This document shows positions 28,270-35,975 of a stretch of 64,000 bases of DNA, piece by piece. The notes beneath the pieces are model-generated. The model worked only from the letters and a program-made list of their open reading frames with translations, did not search any database and was not told the DNA's origin. The DNA comes from Blautia sp. An249. GTDB lineage: Bacteria; Bacillota; Clostridia; Lachnospirales; Lachnospiraceae. The number at the start of each line of letters is the position of its first letter. Positions within the stretch are counted from its first letter, which is position 1. A program made the position numbers and the translations under genes. Location: NCBI RefSeq assembly GCF_002159835.1, contig NZ_NFJL01000003.1, positions 1 through 64,000 of the forward strand, in the 5' to 3' direction.

Positions 28270-29162
28270 GTATGGCTTTCATTCTTATCAAAAGAAACAT
28301 CAAATTGTTTTTCAAAGATAAGGGAATGTTCTTTACCTCTTTGATAACGCCTGCTATATTGCTTGTACTTTATGTGACTTTTCTTGGGAATGTGTATCGG
28401 GATAGTTTTGTATCTAATTTACCTAACTCATTAAAACTATCAGAAAGTATAATAGAGGGACTGGTAGGCGGTCAACTTATCTCATCTATTCTTGCTGTTT
28501 CGTGTGTAACGGTTGCTTTTTGTTCTAATTTTTTAATGGTGCAAGATAAAGCAAATGGTACGATAAGAGATTTAAGAATATCTCCTGTGAAGTCAGCTGC
28601 GCTTTCGCTGAGTTATTATATTGCAACTTTGCTTTCAACACTTATTATTTGCTTTGCTGCAACGGGTATCTGCCTTGCTTATGTGGCTATTGTCGGTTGG
28701 TATATGTCACTCGCAGATGTACTCTTTTTATTTCTTGATATTTTACTCCTCGTTTTGTTTGGAACAGCATTATCGTCGATTATTAATTTTTTCTTATCAA
28801 CACAAGGACAAATTTCAGCGGTAGGTACAATCATCAGTGCGGGATATGGGTTCATTTGTGGTGCATATATGCCTATTTCTTCATTTGGCGAAGGATTGCA
28901 GAAAATAATTTCATTTTTGCCGGGGACTTATGGTACATCACTTATCCGAAATCATACAATGCAGGGGGCACTTGCCGAAATGCAAAATCAAGGTATTCCA
29001 ACAGAGGTTATTGAGAAATTAAAAGATTCCCTTGATTGTAATCTTTATTTTTTTGGAAGTGAAGTAAATATTGAAACAATGTATATGATACTTGGAATCA
29101 CTACTTTGGTATTGATTGGAATTTATATTTTTTTAAACAAATCAAAAAAATACAACCATTAA
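28266..29162 (+). CDS. ABC-2 exporter permease
   Basis: A 298-aa membrane protein with about six helices, the large first loop of ABC-2 permeases (NVYRDSFVSNLPNSLKL), and the conserved region AVGTIISAGYGFICGAYMPISSFG before the last helices, typical of DrrB/NodJ-like exporters. It is coupled to the ATPase by a 4-base overlap. The likely function is export of a drug or lipid-like molecule. A hairpin with T run follows. Confidence 0.9.
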   Translation: MSMAFILIKRNIKLFFKDKGMFFTSLITPAILLVLYVTFLGNVYRDSFVSNLPNSLKLSESIIEGLVGGQLISSILAVSCVTVAFCSNFLMVQDKANGTIRDLRISPVKSAALSLSYYIATLLSTLIICFAATGICLAYVAIVGWYMSLADVLFLFLDILLLVLFGTALSSIINFFLSTQGQISAVGTIISAGYGFICGAYMPISSFGEGLQKIISFLPGTYGTSLIRNHTMQGALAEMQNQGIPTEVIEKLKDSLDCNLYFFGSEVNIETMYMILGITTLVLIGIYIFLNKSKKYNH

Positions 29163-29188
29163 TTTAGCAGCTACAAATGCTATGTATG

Positions 29189-29223
29189 CCGCGGCTATGG
29201 GTAATACCATAACGGCGGTTTTT
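29189..29223 (+). terminator. Terminator of the DrrAB-like pair
   Basis: CCGCGGCTATGG and CCATAACGGCGG form an imperfect stem around GTAATA and are followed by five T. Confidence 0.7.
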
Positions 29224-29304
29224 CTATGATGTAAAATGAAGATATTTTACAAGCCTTTTGAAATTCACAGTGATACAATGGAAACGTTTAAGGAGGAAAT
29301 GCAC

Positions 29305-30150
29305 ATGAAGAAAGAAACAAGAACGGTGGTCTACGATGATGAACTGCGTATCGAAGCCTACCGCTTTGAAGGAATTGTGCAGCCGTTTCCGAACCATTTC
29401 CATGAATACTATGTCATCGGATTTGTAGAAGATGGAGAACGGTGCCTGTCCTGCAAAAATCGAGAGTACACCATTGGTCGAAACGATATTGTTCTGTTCA
29501 ATCCTGGCGATAATCACGCCTGTGTCCAGACCGATGACAGAACCCTGGATTATCGGGGGTTTAATATCACAAAGGAAACCATGCTGGATTTGGCTGGGGA
29601 AGTCACCGGAAAGCGTTTACTACCGGGCTTTTCAAAGACGGTCATTTCTGATGAAGAAATTACCTGTTATCTTAGACCTCTCCATGAACGGATCATGAAC
29701 GGTTCTATGGAATTTGACAAAGAAGAGCATCTTCTTTTGTTGCTGTCAGTTCTGATTCAGCGTTACGGACAGCCTTTTGAAGAATGTATTCCAGAGTGCC
29801 GGAAAGAAATTGAAAAAGCCTGCGCCTTTATGGAGCAGCATTATACCGAGCGCATTTACTTAGACCAGATCTGCCGGAGTGCGAATTTAAGTAAATCCAC
29901 ATTGCTTCGGGCTTTTGCAAAAGCGAAAGGCGTTACGCCGTACCGCTATCTGGAAAATATCCGGATCGGCGCAGCAAAAAAATTATTGGAACAGGGCGCT
30001 GCCCCCATTGAGGCGGCTATGCAGACGGGTTTTTCCGATCAAAGCCATTTCACCAATTATTTTAACAGTTTTATTGGTCTGTCTCCCGGCGCCTACCGTG
30101 AAATATTCCTAAAGAAAGAGGAAACAGGAGGGGAACGGCATGGAGCATAA
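29305..30150 (+). CDS. AraC-family regulator with cupin sensor domain
   Basis: A 281-aa regulator. The N-terminal cupin ([21 protein letters not shown]...[15 protein letters not shown]) senses a small ligand, and the C-terminal pair of HTH motifs ([21 protein letters not shown] and [18 protein letters not shown]) binds DNA. I start it at 29305, since AGGAGG at 29291-29296 is 8 bases upstream. Longer in-frame starts at 29236 have no such site. It overlaps the following EamA transporter gene by 11 bases and probably controls it. Confidence 0.9.
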   Translation: MKKETRTVVYDDELRIEAYRFEGIVQPFPNHFHEYYVIGFVEDGERCLSCKNREYTIGRNDIVLFNPGDNHACVQTDDRTLDYRGFNITKETMLDLAGEVTGKRLLPGFSKTVISDEEITCYLRPLHERIMNGSMEFDKEEHLLLLLSVLIQRYGQPFEECIPECRKEIEKACAFMEQHYTERIYLDQICRSANLSKSTLLRAFAKAKGVTPYRYLENIRIGAAKKLLEQGAAPIEAAMQTGFSDQSHFTNYFNSFIGLSPGAYREIFLKKEETGGERHGA

Positions 30151-31054
30151 TAAAGCAATCGGGCACGTATCTGCGCTGCTTACGATTTTGATTTGGGGAA
30201 CCACTTTTATTTCTACAAAAGTGCTGTTGGCAGACTTTCAGCCCATAGAAATCTTATTTTTCCGTTTTGTCATGGGACTGTTGGCACTTTTAATCGTTTA
30301 TCCTCACCGTATGCCAAAGACGACGGGCAGGCAGGAACTTTCCTTCGCCGGGGCGGGGCTGTGCGGCGTGTGCCTTTATTATCTGCTGGAAAATATCGCA
30401 TTGACCTATACGATGGCCTCCAATGTGGGAGTAATTATTTCCGTTGCCCCTTTCTTTACCGCAATTTTGTCCCATATCTTTTTGAAACAGGACGAGAAAT
30501 TGCGGGCCAATTTCTTCATTGGCTTTCTTGTGGCCATGGTGGGAATTGCGCTGATCAGTTTCAACGGTTCCTCTTTGCAGCTCAATCCCGTGGGGGATCT
30601 GCTGGCGCTGCTGGCTGCTCTCTTATGGGCCTGTTATTCCATCCTGACAAGGAAGATTAGTGACTTTGGATACCATACCATCCAGACCACCAGACGGGTG
30701 TTCTTCTACGGGGTACTATTTATGATACCGGCACTGTTCTTCTTTGATTTCAAGTTAGATTTGAGGCGATTTGCCAATCTGACTTATTTGCTGAACATAA
30801 TCTTTTTGGGGCTTGGGGCGTCAGCACTTTGCTTCGTTACATGGAATTTTGCGGTTAAGCTGCTGGGAGCAGTAAAGACCAGCATTTATATTTATTTGGT
30901 TCCTGTTATCACGGTGGTGGCATCTGTACTTATCCTGCACGAGCCGTTTACCTGGCTGACCGGGACCGGAACCGTTCTGACACTGGCCGGGTTGCTGCTC
31001 TCCGAAAGAAAACAATTTAGGAAAGAAGGAAATCGAAATGGACTTGCAAAATGA
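30140..31054 (+). CDS. EamA/DMT family transporter
   Basis: A 304-aa permease of the drug/metabolite transporter superfamily with ten hydrophobic helices in two EamA repeats (first repeat [16 protein letters not shown]; second [21 protein letters not shown]). Such proteins export amino acids or other metabolites. It follows the AraC gene with an 11-base overlap, so regulator and exporter form one unit. The 3' end overlaps a truncated DUF2000 gene by 17 bases. Confidence 0.9.
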   Translation: MEHNKAIGHVSALLTILIWGTTFISTKVLLADFQPIEILFFRFVMGLLALLIVYPHRMPKTTGRQELSFAGAGLCGVCLYYLLENIALTYTMASNVGVIISVAPFFTAILSHIFLKQDEKLRANFFIGFLVAMVGIALISFNGSSLQLNPVGDLLALLAALLWACYSILTRKISDFGYHTIQTTRRVFFYGVLFMIPALFFFDFKLDLRRFANLTYLLNIIFLGLGASALCFVTWNFAVKLLGAVKTSIYIYLVPVITVVASVLILHEPFTWLTGTGTVLTLAGLLLSERKQFRKEGNRNGLAK

Positions 31055-31160
31055 AAAATGTGTGATGGTGATTGACGAACATCTGCCTATGGGCCTGATT
31101 GCAAATACGGCGGCAATTATGGGAATTACCCTGGGAAAGAAAATGCCGGAAGTATGTCTT
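31038..31160 (+). pseudogene. Truncated DUF2000 gene
   Basis: The frame from ATG 31038 reads [20 protein letters not shown]...MGITLGKKMPEV, the start of a DUF2000 protein. Family members continue for about 100 more residues. After PEV the sequence changes to non-coding bases that include the promoter of the next gene. The frame runs by chance into the DUF3784 protein, giving an apparent 184-aa fusion that I do not consider real. AraC, EamA and DUF2000 genes occur together in related bacteria as far as I recall. Confidence 0.7.
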
Positions 31161-31182
31161 TGCTGCGATAATATCAAATACA

Positions 31183-31211
31183 ATGACAGAGAAAGAAACG
31201 AATGGTATAAT
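31183..31211 (+). promoter_or_regulatory. Promoter of the DUF3784 gene
   Basis: ATGACA 31183-31188 and TATAAT 31206-31211 are 17 bases apart. The leader GACAAATTTAGAAGTTGTGG (31228-31247) closely matches GACAAATTGGAAGTTGTAAA before the small membrane protein gene at 23765. Confidence 0.55.
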
Positions 31212-31259
31212 AAAAGAAATCAGGAAGACAAATTTAGAAGTTGTGGAGGGATATCTAAA

Positions 31260-31592
31260 ATGAAATTGGCGGATTTATCAACGGGACCAGATTGGATAGT
31301 ATGGATTGGTTTTTTTATACTTGCTGTACTTTCTATTATTTTGGTTTCTGGGCATGGGAGCTGTTTTATTTCCGGATACAATATGGCTTCTAAAGAAGAA
31401 AAGGCAAAATATAATGAAAAGAAGTTATGTCGAACAATGGGAATAGGAATGTCTGTTATAGCAATTCTTCTTCTGATTATGGGATTGTTTGAAAATGCTT
31501 TACCAGCATTTTTTGTATATATTTCACTGGGGATTATTTTGGTTGATGTCGTTGTAATTATCATTTTAGGAAACACAATATGCAGAAAGTAA
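31260..31592 (+). CDS. DUF3784-like membrane protein
   Basis: A 110-aa protein with three hydrophobic segments: IVWIGFFILAVLSIILVSGH, MGIGMSVIAILLLIMGLF and FFVYISLGIILVDVVVIIIL. The loop HGSCFISGYNMASKEEKAKYNEKKLCRTMG is the hallmark of DUF3784 proteins. Function unknown. The start at 31260 is chosen because GTGGAGGG lies upstream and a promoter at 31183-31211 would otherwise be inside the frame. Confidence 0.8.
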   Translation: MKLADLSTGPDWIVWIGFFILAVLSIILVSGHGSCFISGYNMASKEEKAKYNEKKLCRTMGIGMSVIAILLLIMGLFENALPAFFVYISLGIILVDVVVIIILGNTICRK

Positions 31593-31619
31593 CAAAAAAC
31601 GAAAAAGGAGGATTCCAAA

Positions 31620-31664
31620 ATGGCAAAAGCAATAGATAAAGAAAGAGAAGTGTTTGCCCTTTGA
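31620..31664 (+). CDS. 14-codon leader or gene remnant
   Basis: A 14-codon frame (MAKAIDKEREVFAL) starts behind the good site AAAAAGGAGG. Its TGA (31662-31664) overlaps the TTG at 31661 that would start the methyltransferase. It may couple translation of that gene, or be the leftover start of a deleted gene. I cannot tell which. Confidence 0.35.
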   Translation: MAKAIDKEREVFAL

Positions 31665-32434
31665 TTATCAAAAATAAAATGATAGATAATGGAAAGGGAT
31701 TTGATTGGGGAAAAGTGTCCTCTGAATATGCAAAATATCGAGATATTTATCCAAAAGAATTTTATGAAAAGATTCTTGACTTAGGATTGTGCAAAGATGG
31801 ACAAAAGGTTTTAGATCTCGGCACGGGTACAGGTGTTCTGCCGAGAAATATGTATTCTTATGGGGCAAAATGGATTGGTACAGATATTCAGCAAGCAAAA
31901 AAGTTATCGGTGGGAATGGGTATTGATTATTTTGTAGAAGCAGCAGAAAACATAGATTTCCCGGAGGAAACTTTTGATGTTATTACCGCATGTCAGTGTT
32001 TTTGGTATTTCGATCATAAAAATGTCATGTCAAACTTATATCGAATGTTAAAACCTAATGGTAAATTGTTGGTTTTGTATATGGCATGGCTTCCCTATGA
32101 GGATAAAATAGCTGGAAAAAGCGAAGAGCTTGTTTTGAAATATAGCCCGAAATGGAGTGGCGCAGGGGAAACGCTTCATCCAATTCAAATTCCAGATTGT
32201 TATGAATTGTGTTTTGAGGTGCTTTACCGTGAAGAATACCTTTTGAATGTGCATTTTTCCAGAGATACATGGAATGGAAGAATGAAAGCCTGTCGTGGTG
32301 TGGGCGCTTCACTTTCTAAAGAAGAATTGAAAGAATGGGAGGCTGAACATCTAAAAATGCTTTCAGAAATAGCACCAGAAGAATTTGATATTAAGCATTA
32401 TGCAGCACTTGTTGAACTACAAGCTAGAAAGTAA
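31661..32434 (+). CDS. Class I SAM-dependent methyltransferase
   Basis: A 257-aa methyltransferase (UbiE/Methyltransf_11 type). Motif I is KVLDLGTGTGVLPRNMYSYGA, the acidic end of strand 2 is WIGTDI, and motif IV is FDVITACQCFWYF. The segment after TDI (QQAKKLS) appears a few residues shorter than I would expect for the family, so activity is uncertain. The substrate is unknown. The start is doubtful: TTG 31661 overlaps a 14-codon leader, and ATG 31679 has no clear ribosome binding site. Confidence 0.8.
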   Translation: MIIKNKMIDNGKGFDWGKVSSEYAKYRDIYPKEFYEKILDLGLCKDGQKVLDLGTGTGVLPRNMYSYGAKWIGTDIQQAKKLSVGMGIDYFVEAAENIDFPEETFDVITACQCFWYFDHKNVMSNLYRMLKPNGKLLVLYMAWLPYEDKIAGKSEELVLKYSPKWSGAGETLHPIQIPDCYELCFEVLYREEYLLNVHFSRDTWNGRMKACRGVGASLSKEELKEWEAEHLKMLSEIAPEEFDIKHYAALVELQARK

Positions 32435-32436
32435 AT

Positions 32437-32472
32437 AAATTCCAGTTTTAAGAACCGAGAAAATTGAAATTG
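32437..32472 (+). repeat. Recurrent post-stop element, copy J5
   Basis: AAATTCCAGTTTTAAGAACC then GAGAAAATTGAAATTG, two bases after the methyltransferase stop. It aligns with J1 (23931) over most of its length: AAAT-CCAG-TT-TA-GAAC-GAGAAAATT. Confidence 0.55.
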
Positions 32473-32500
32473 ATTTTATTTTTCCGGGAGGTACTGTAAT

Positions 32501-33298
32501 ATGACACAGAAACGGCTGATGATAGAACAGAAAATTACAGATTTTGTAAGCACGTACCAGAAACTCCATCACACGGAAACGCACTGGCGCAGCCCGGTCA
32601 TCGGAGTGGCAGACGCCCTTGACCCATTGTACAGGGAACTGAAAGAAAAAATCTGCCCCGGCCACGCTCTTCCTTCAGAAATCGTTCCCGGTGCAAGATC
32701 CGTGATTGTATTTTTTATTCCCTTCTCTAAAGAGATTATAAAAAGTAATATTTCAGGTGAGGAAAGTTCGCGGGAATGGGACTATGCATGTATTGAAACC
32801 AATCAGCTTATCCGTGATCTCTGCCATGAGCTGTACCGGACCATAACGGATATGGGATGGCACGCCTCCAACCTGCCGCCTACCTATCAGTACGATGAGA
32901 AAAGACTGGTCAGCAAATGGTCCCATAAAAGCTCCGCATATATTGCAGGCATCGGAAAATTTGGAATTCATCAGCTTCTAATTACCAGCCAGGGCTGCTG
33001 CGGACGGATCGGAAGCGTCATAACAGATATGGAACTTTCTCCTACCCGTCGAAAGGAAGAGGAATACTGCCTTTATAAACGCCAAGGCATCTGTAAAAAA
33101 TGTATGGACAGATGCGTCAATCAGGCTTTTTCCCTACAGGGGCTCGAAACCGTGTACGATCGTTTTCGGTGCAATGAACAAATTTATGATAAAATTGTTC
33201 CCAGATACCCCATTGGTGATGGCGATGCCTGTGGTAAATGCATGTGCGGCGTCCCCTGTTCTTTTGCAAACCCGGCAGATATCGTGGAAAAAGAGTGA
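32501..33298 (+). CDS. QueG-like Fe-S protein (epoxyqueuosine reductase related)
   Basis: A 265-aa protein of the QueG-like corrinoid/Fe-S group. An N-terminal QueG-type segment (SEIVPGARSVIVFFIPFSKE) is followed by SSAYIAGIGKFGIHQLLITSQGCCGRIGSV, corresponding to the conserved region of QueG. A Cys-rich C-terminus (CLYKRQGICKKCMDRCVNQAF and CGKCMCGVPCSF) can hold two 4Fe-4S clusters. It is shorter than true QueG and lacks the HEAT tail, so it may act on another substrate. GGGAGGT precedes the ATG. Confidence 0.75.
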   Translation: MTQKRLMIEQKITDFVSTYQKLHHTETHWRSPVIGVADALDPLYRELKEKICPGHALPSEIVPGARSVIVFFIPFSKEIIKSNISGEESSREWDYACIETNQLIRDLCHELYRTITDMGWHASNLPPTYQYDEKRLVSKWSHKSSAYIAGIGKFGIHQLLITSQGCCGRIGSVITDMELSPTRRKEEEYCLYKRQGICKKCMDRCVNQAFSLQGLETVYDRFRCNEQIYDKIVPRYPIGDGDACGKCMCGVPCSFANPADIVEKE

Positions 33299-33330
33299 AA
33301 ATGCTGTTTTAAAGTCCCTGTATAAAAAGA

Positions 33331-33378
33331 GGATGTCCCTTTTCTGTTGAACCAAGAATTCACAGGAAAGGGACATCC
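33331..33378. terminator. Bidirectional terminator
   Basis: GGATGTCCCTTTTCTGT (33331-33347) pairs with ACAGGAAAGGGACATCC (33362-33378) with one mismatch, between two converging genes, with A-rich and T-rich flanks. Confidence 0.8.
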
Positions 33379-33385
33379 TTATATA

Positions 33386-34663
33386 CTATTCAGACAGACC
33401 GTATAAATCCTGATAGAAATCGGGATAGGAAATGTTTACACACTCTGCGCCCTGAAGGGTCAGCTCACCTTCGCAGATCAGTCCGGCCACGGCAAAGCTC
33501 ATGGCAATCCGGTGATCCAGGTGCGTATCAATCTGTGCGCCGTGAAGAGGATGTCCCCCTTCAATAATCATCCCGTCTTTGGTTCCGGAGATTTTCGCAC
33601 CCATACGGGAGAGATTATCGACCATTACGTCAATACGGTTGGATTCCTTGACCTTTAATTCTTCTGCATTTCGGATAACCGTGGTTCCCTTTGCATAAGC
33701 GGCCAGAACAGCAATTAACGGAATTTCGTCAATCAGTGTCGGAATCAGATCGCCTTCTATGGACGCAACATGCAGTTCGGAAGAGCGAACCAGCAGATCT
33801 GCCACCGGTTCTTCCCCGGCCAGACGGGAATTTAAAAGGGTAACATCCCCGCCCATCTTTTTAAGTACTCTTAAAATACCGTCTCTGGTAGGATTAATCC
33901 CTACATTTTTAATTAAAATCTCAGAATTCGGAGTCAATAGTCCGGCGCCGATAAAATAAGCGGCAGAAGATATATCTCCGGGTACTATAATCTTGCGTCC
34001 TTCCAGACAGGGATCCGGAAGAATGGTGGCGGTGGTGCCATGGGAGGCGACCTGCGCTCCGAAGTGACGAAGCATCAGTTCCGAATGGTTTCTGGAGAGA
34101 GAAGGTTCAGTAAAACTGGTAGGAGTGTCCGCATACAGGCCGGCAAGCAGGACGCAGGATTTCACCTGGGCGGAAGCTACCTTGGAAATATAGTGAATTC
34201 CATGAAGGTTTCCTCCCTGGATGGTGAGGGGCACGCAGCCGTTGTCTTTCTGGCTGGAAACAGAAGCTCCCATCTGTTCCAGAGGAGTTATAATTCTCTG
34301 CATAGGCCGTTTCTGAATAGAAGCATCTCCGGTGATTTCACTGGTAAAATCCTGTCCGGCCAGAATTCCTGAAAGCAGACGCACCGTAGTTCCGCTGTTT
34401 CCCGCATCCAGAATCTGAGATGGTTTCTTCAGACCCCGCAGACCTTTTCCATGTACCTGTACCTGATCTCCCTGAACAGAGATGTCAATCCCCATCTGCC
34501 GAAAACAGTCAATGGTAGAGAGACAGTCTGCACCCTTTAAAAACCCGGTGATCTCCGTAGTTCCACGGGCAATGGAACCAAACATTACGGCACGGTGAGA
34601 AACCGATTTGTCACCCGGAACTGTTATTTCCCCTTTTAGGCGGGATACTTTTTTGATAACCAT
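33386..34663 (-). CDS. aroA: 3-phosphoshikimate 1-carboxyvinyltransferase (EPSP synthase)
   Basis: AroA joins shikimate-3-phosphate and PEP in the shikimate pathway for aromatic amino acids. Hallmarks are PGDKSVSHRAVMFG near the N-terminus, LDAGNSGTTVRLLSGILAG, and the late KVKESNRIDVM and DHRIAMSFAVAGL motifs. I start at 34663 (425 aa) because GGGAGG lies 6 bases upstream. The alternative ATG at 34678 overlaps the tyrA stop as ATGA. It is the second gene of a tyrA-aroA unit. Confidence 0.95.
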   Translation of the reverse strand: MVIKKVSRLKGEITVPGDKSVSHRAVMFGSIARGTTEITGFLKGADCLSTIDCFRQMGIDISVQGDQVQVHGKGLRGLKKPSQILDAGNSGTTVRLLSGILAGQDFTSEITGDASIQKRPMQRIITPLEQMGASVSSQKDNGCVPLTIQGGNLHGIHYISKVASAQVKSCVLLAGLYADTPTSFTEPSLSRNHSELMLRHFGAQVASHGTTATILPDPCLEGRKIIVPGDISSAAYFIGAGLLTPNSEILIKNVGINPTRDGILRVLKKMGGDVTLLNSRLAGEEPVADLLVRSSELHVASIEGDLIPTLIDEIPLIAVLAAYAKGTTVIRNAEELKVKESNRIDVMVDNLSRMGAKISGTKDGMIIEGGHPLHGAQIDTHLDHRIAMSFAVAGLICEGELTLQGAECVNISYPDFYQDLYGLSE

Positions 34664-34674
34664 AAGATCCTCCC

Positions 34675-35784
34675 TCATGAATCGTAAATGATATAATTTC
34701 GTTTTCTTAACAGAGCGGCTGCCCTTTCCAGGGCGGCTTCATCGTAGAACTCAATTTTTAAAACGCCTTCTTCAAACTCCCGGTTATGGATAATTCCGAT
34801 ATTTTTAATACTGATTTTATCCATTGCCAGTATCGTTGCAATGGTAGCGATTCCGCCGGCCTCGTCTACAATATCGCAGTAAAGACGATAGGAAGATTTT
34901 AAAGGACCATGGGCAACGGTATCGAAGGAATCCCGGTAGTCTCTGGAATCTGCAAACATCTGGAAAATAGCATCCCCGTCTTTTTCATTAATATAATAGC
35001 GAATCTGAATCAGCATCCGTATATAATCGTCCAGGACAGAGGAGATATTTCCGGGATTTTCCAGACAAATCTGCTGCCACATCACAGGGGAAGAAGAAGC
35101 AATTCGCGTAATATCCTTAAATCCTCCTGCTGCAATCATTTTCATATATTCGGCTTCATTGTCCAGCGAATGAATCAGATTTACCAGAGAAGAAGCAATA
35201 ATATGCGGAAGATGGCTGACTCCCGCAGTGATATAATCGTGTTCTTCATAGGTGAGGACTAAAGGAATGGCGCCGAAAGAAGTCACCAAATCCGTATAGG
35301 AAGACAGTTTATCCAGAGAAATTTCTTCAGAAGGAGTCAAAATATAATAGGCATTTTCAAACAGATGATCGCTGGCATGTTCAAAACCGCTGCGCTCTGA
35401 ACCGGCCATAGGATGTCCGCCGATAAAATTCTTCTCCAGCCCGATTTCCGTTACTGCCTGATGGATAATTCCTTTTACGCTTCCCACATCAGAGATAATA
35501 CAGGTATCTTTGATGACCTGCTTTAAGTATTTCAGATACTCCAGATTGCAGGAAACGGGGGCGCACAGAAAAATGTAATCGCATTCTTTAAAACGTGGGT
35601 CTTTTGCTTCGCAGACACCACTGATAATGTTGTCAGAAAGGGCGCTTGCCAGTGCCTCTTTATTTACATCGTAGGCCAGAAGACAGTACTCCGGATGATA
35701 TTTCCGGATGGTCTTTGCAAGAGAGCCTCCGATCAAACCTAAACCAATAAAGCCAATTGTTACATTCATTGAAGTTTTATGCAT
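34675..35784 (-). CDS. tyrA: Prephenate dehydrogenase with C-terminal ACT domain
   Basis: TyrA oxidises prephenate to 4-hydroxyphenylpyruvate for tyrosine. The N-terminal NAD loop is VTIGFIGLGLIGGSLAKTIR, the catalytic region includes IISDVGSVKG and FIGGHPMAGSERSG, and about the last 75 residues form an ACT-like domain (ISIKNIGIIHNREFEEGVLKIEF) for probable tyrosine feedback. The start is uncertain. The ATG at 35784 follows GAAAGG with no spacing, while ATG 35769 (MNVTIGFIG) fits the family start but is far from that site. It is co-transcribed with aroA. Confidence 0.94.
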   Translation of the reverse strand: MHKTSMNVTIGFIGLGLIGGSLAKTIRKYHPEYCLLAYDVNKEALASALSDNIISGVCEAKDPRFKECDYIFLCAPVSCNLEYLKYLKQVIKDTCIISDVGSVKGIIHQAVTEIGLEKNFIGGHPMAGSERSGFEHASDHLFENAYYILTPSEEISLDKLSSYTDLVTSFGAIPLVLTYEEHDYITAGVSHLPHIIASSLVNLIHSLDNEAEYMKMIAAGGFKDITRIASSSPVMWQQICLENPGNISSVLDDYIRMLIQIRYYINEKDGDAIFQMFADSRDYRDSFDTVAHGPLKSSYRLYCDIVDEAGGIATIATILAMDKISIKNIGIIHNREFEEGVLKIEFYDEAALERAAALLRKRNYIIYDS

Positions 35785-35913
35785 CCTTTCTATAATACGT
35801 TAACGCGCATGGTTTATTTTAAGAGAATCCGCTATAAATGTCAATTGCACAGCAAAAATTAAAGAAATCGGAAAAATATCACGAAAAAAAGTTGTTAAAA
35901 TTATATAATTTAC

Positions 35914-35942
35914 TTGAAATTACTCAACTTTTTTAGTAAAAT
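35914..35942 (+). promoter_or_regulatory. Promoter of the EF-G paralogue gene
   Basis: TTGAAA 35914-35919 and TAAAAT 35937-35942, spacer 17. Transcription should start near 35949, after the first in-frame ATG at 35943, so translation must begin at the later ATG 35976. Confidence 0.75.
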
Positions 35943-35975
35943 ATGAACATATTATACTACAGGGAGGTATTACAG

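Noticed and set aside
31038-31592. Apparent 184-aa fusion of DUF2000 and DUF3784
   Set aside because: The DUF2000 part stops short, and a promoter plus a ribosome binding site for the DUF3784 part lie inside the join. Two separate units fit better.
23931-32472. Reading the post-stop elements as true integron attC sites
   Set aside because: They lack clear RYYYAAC and GTTRRRY core sites, and no integrase gene is in the window. Kept only as a cassette-like pattern.
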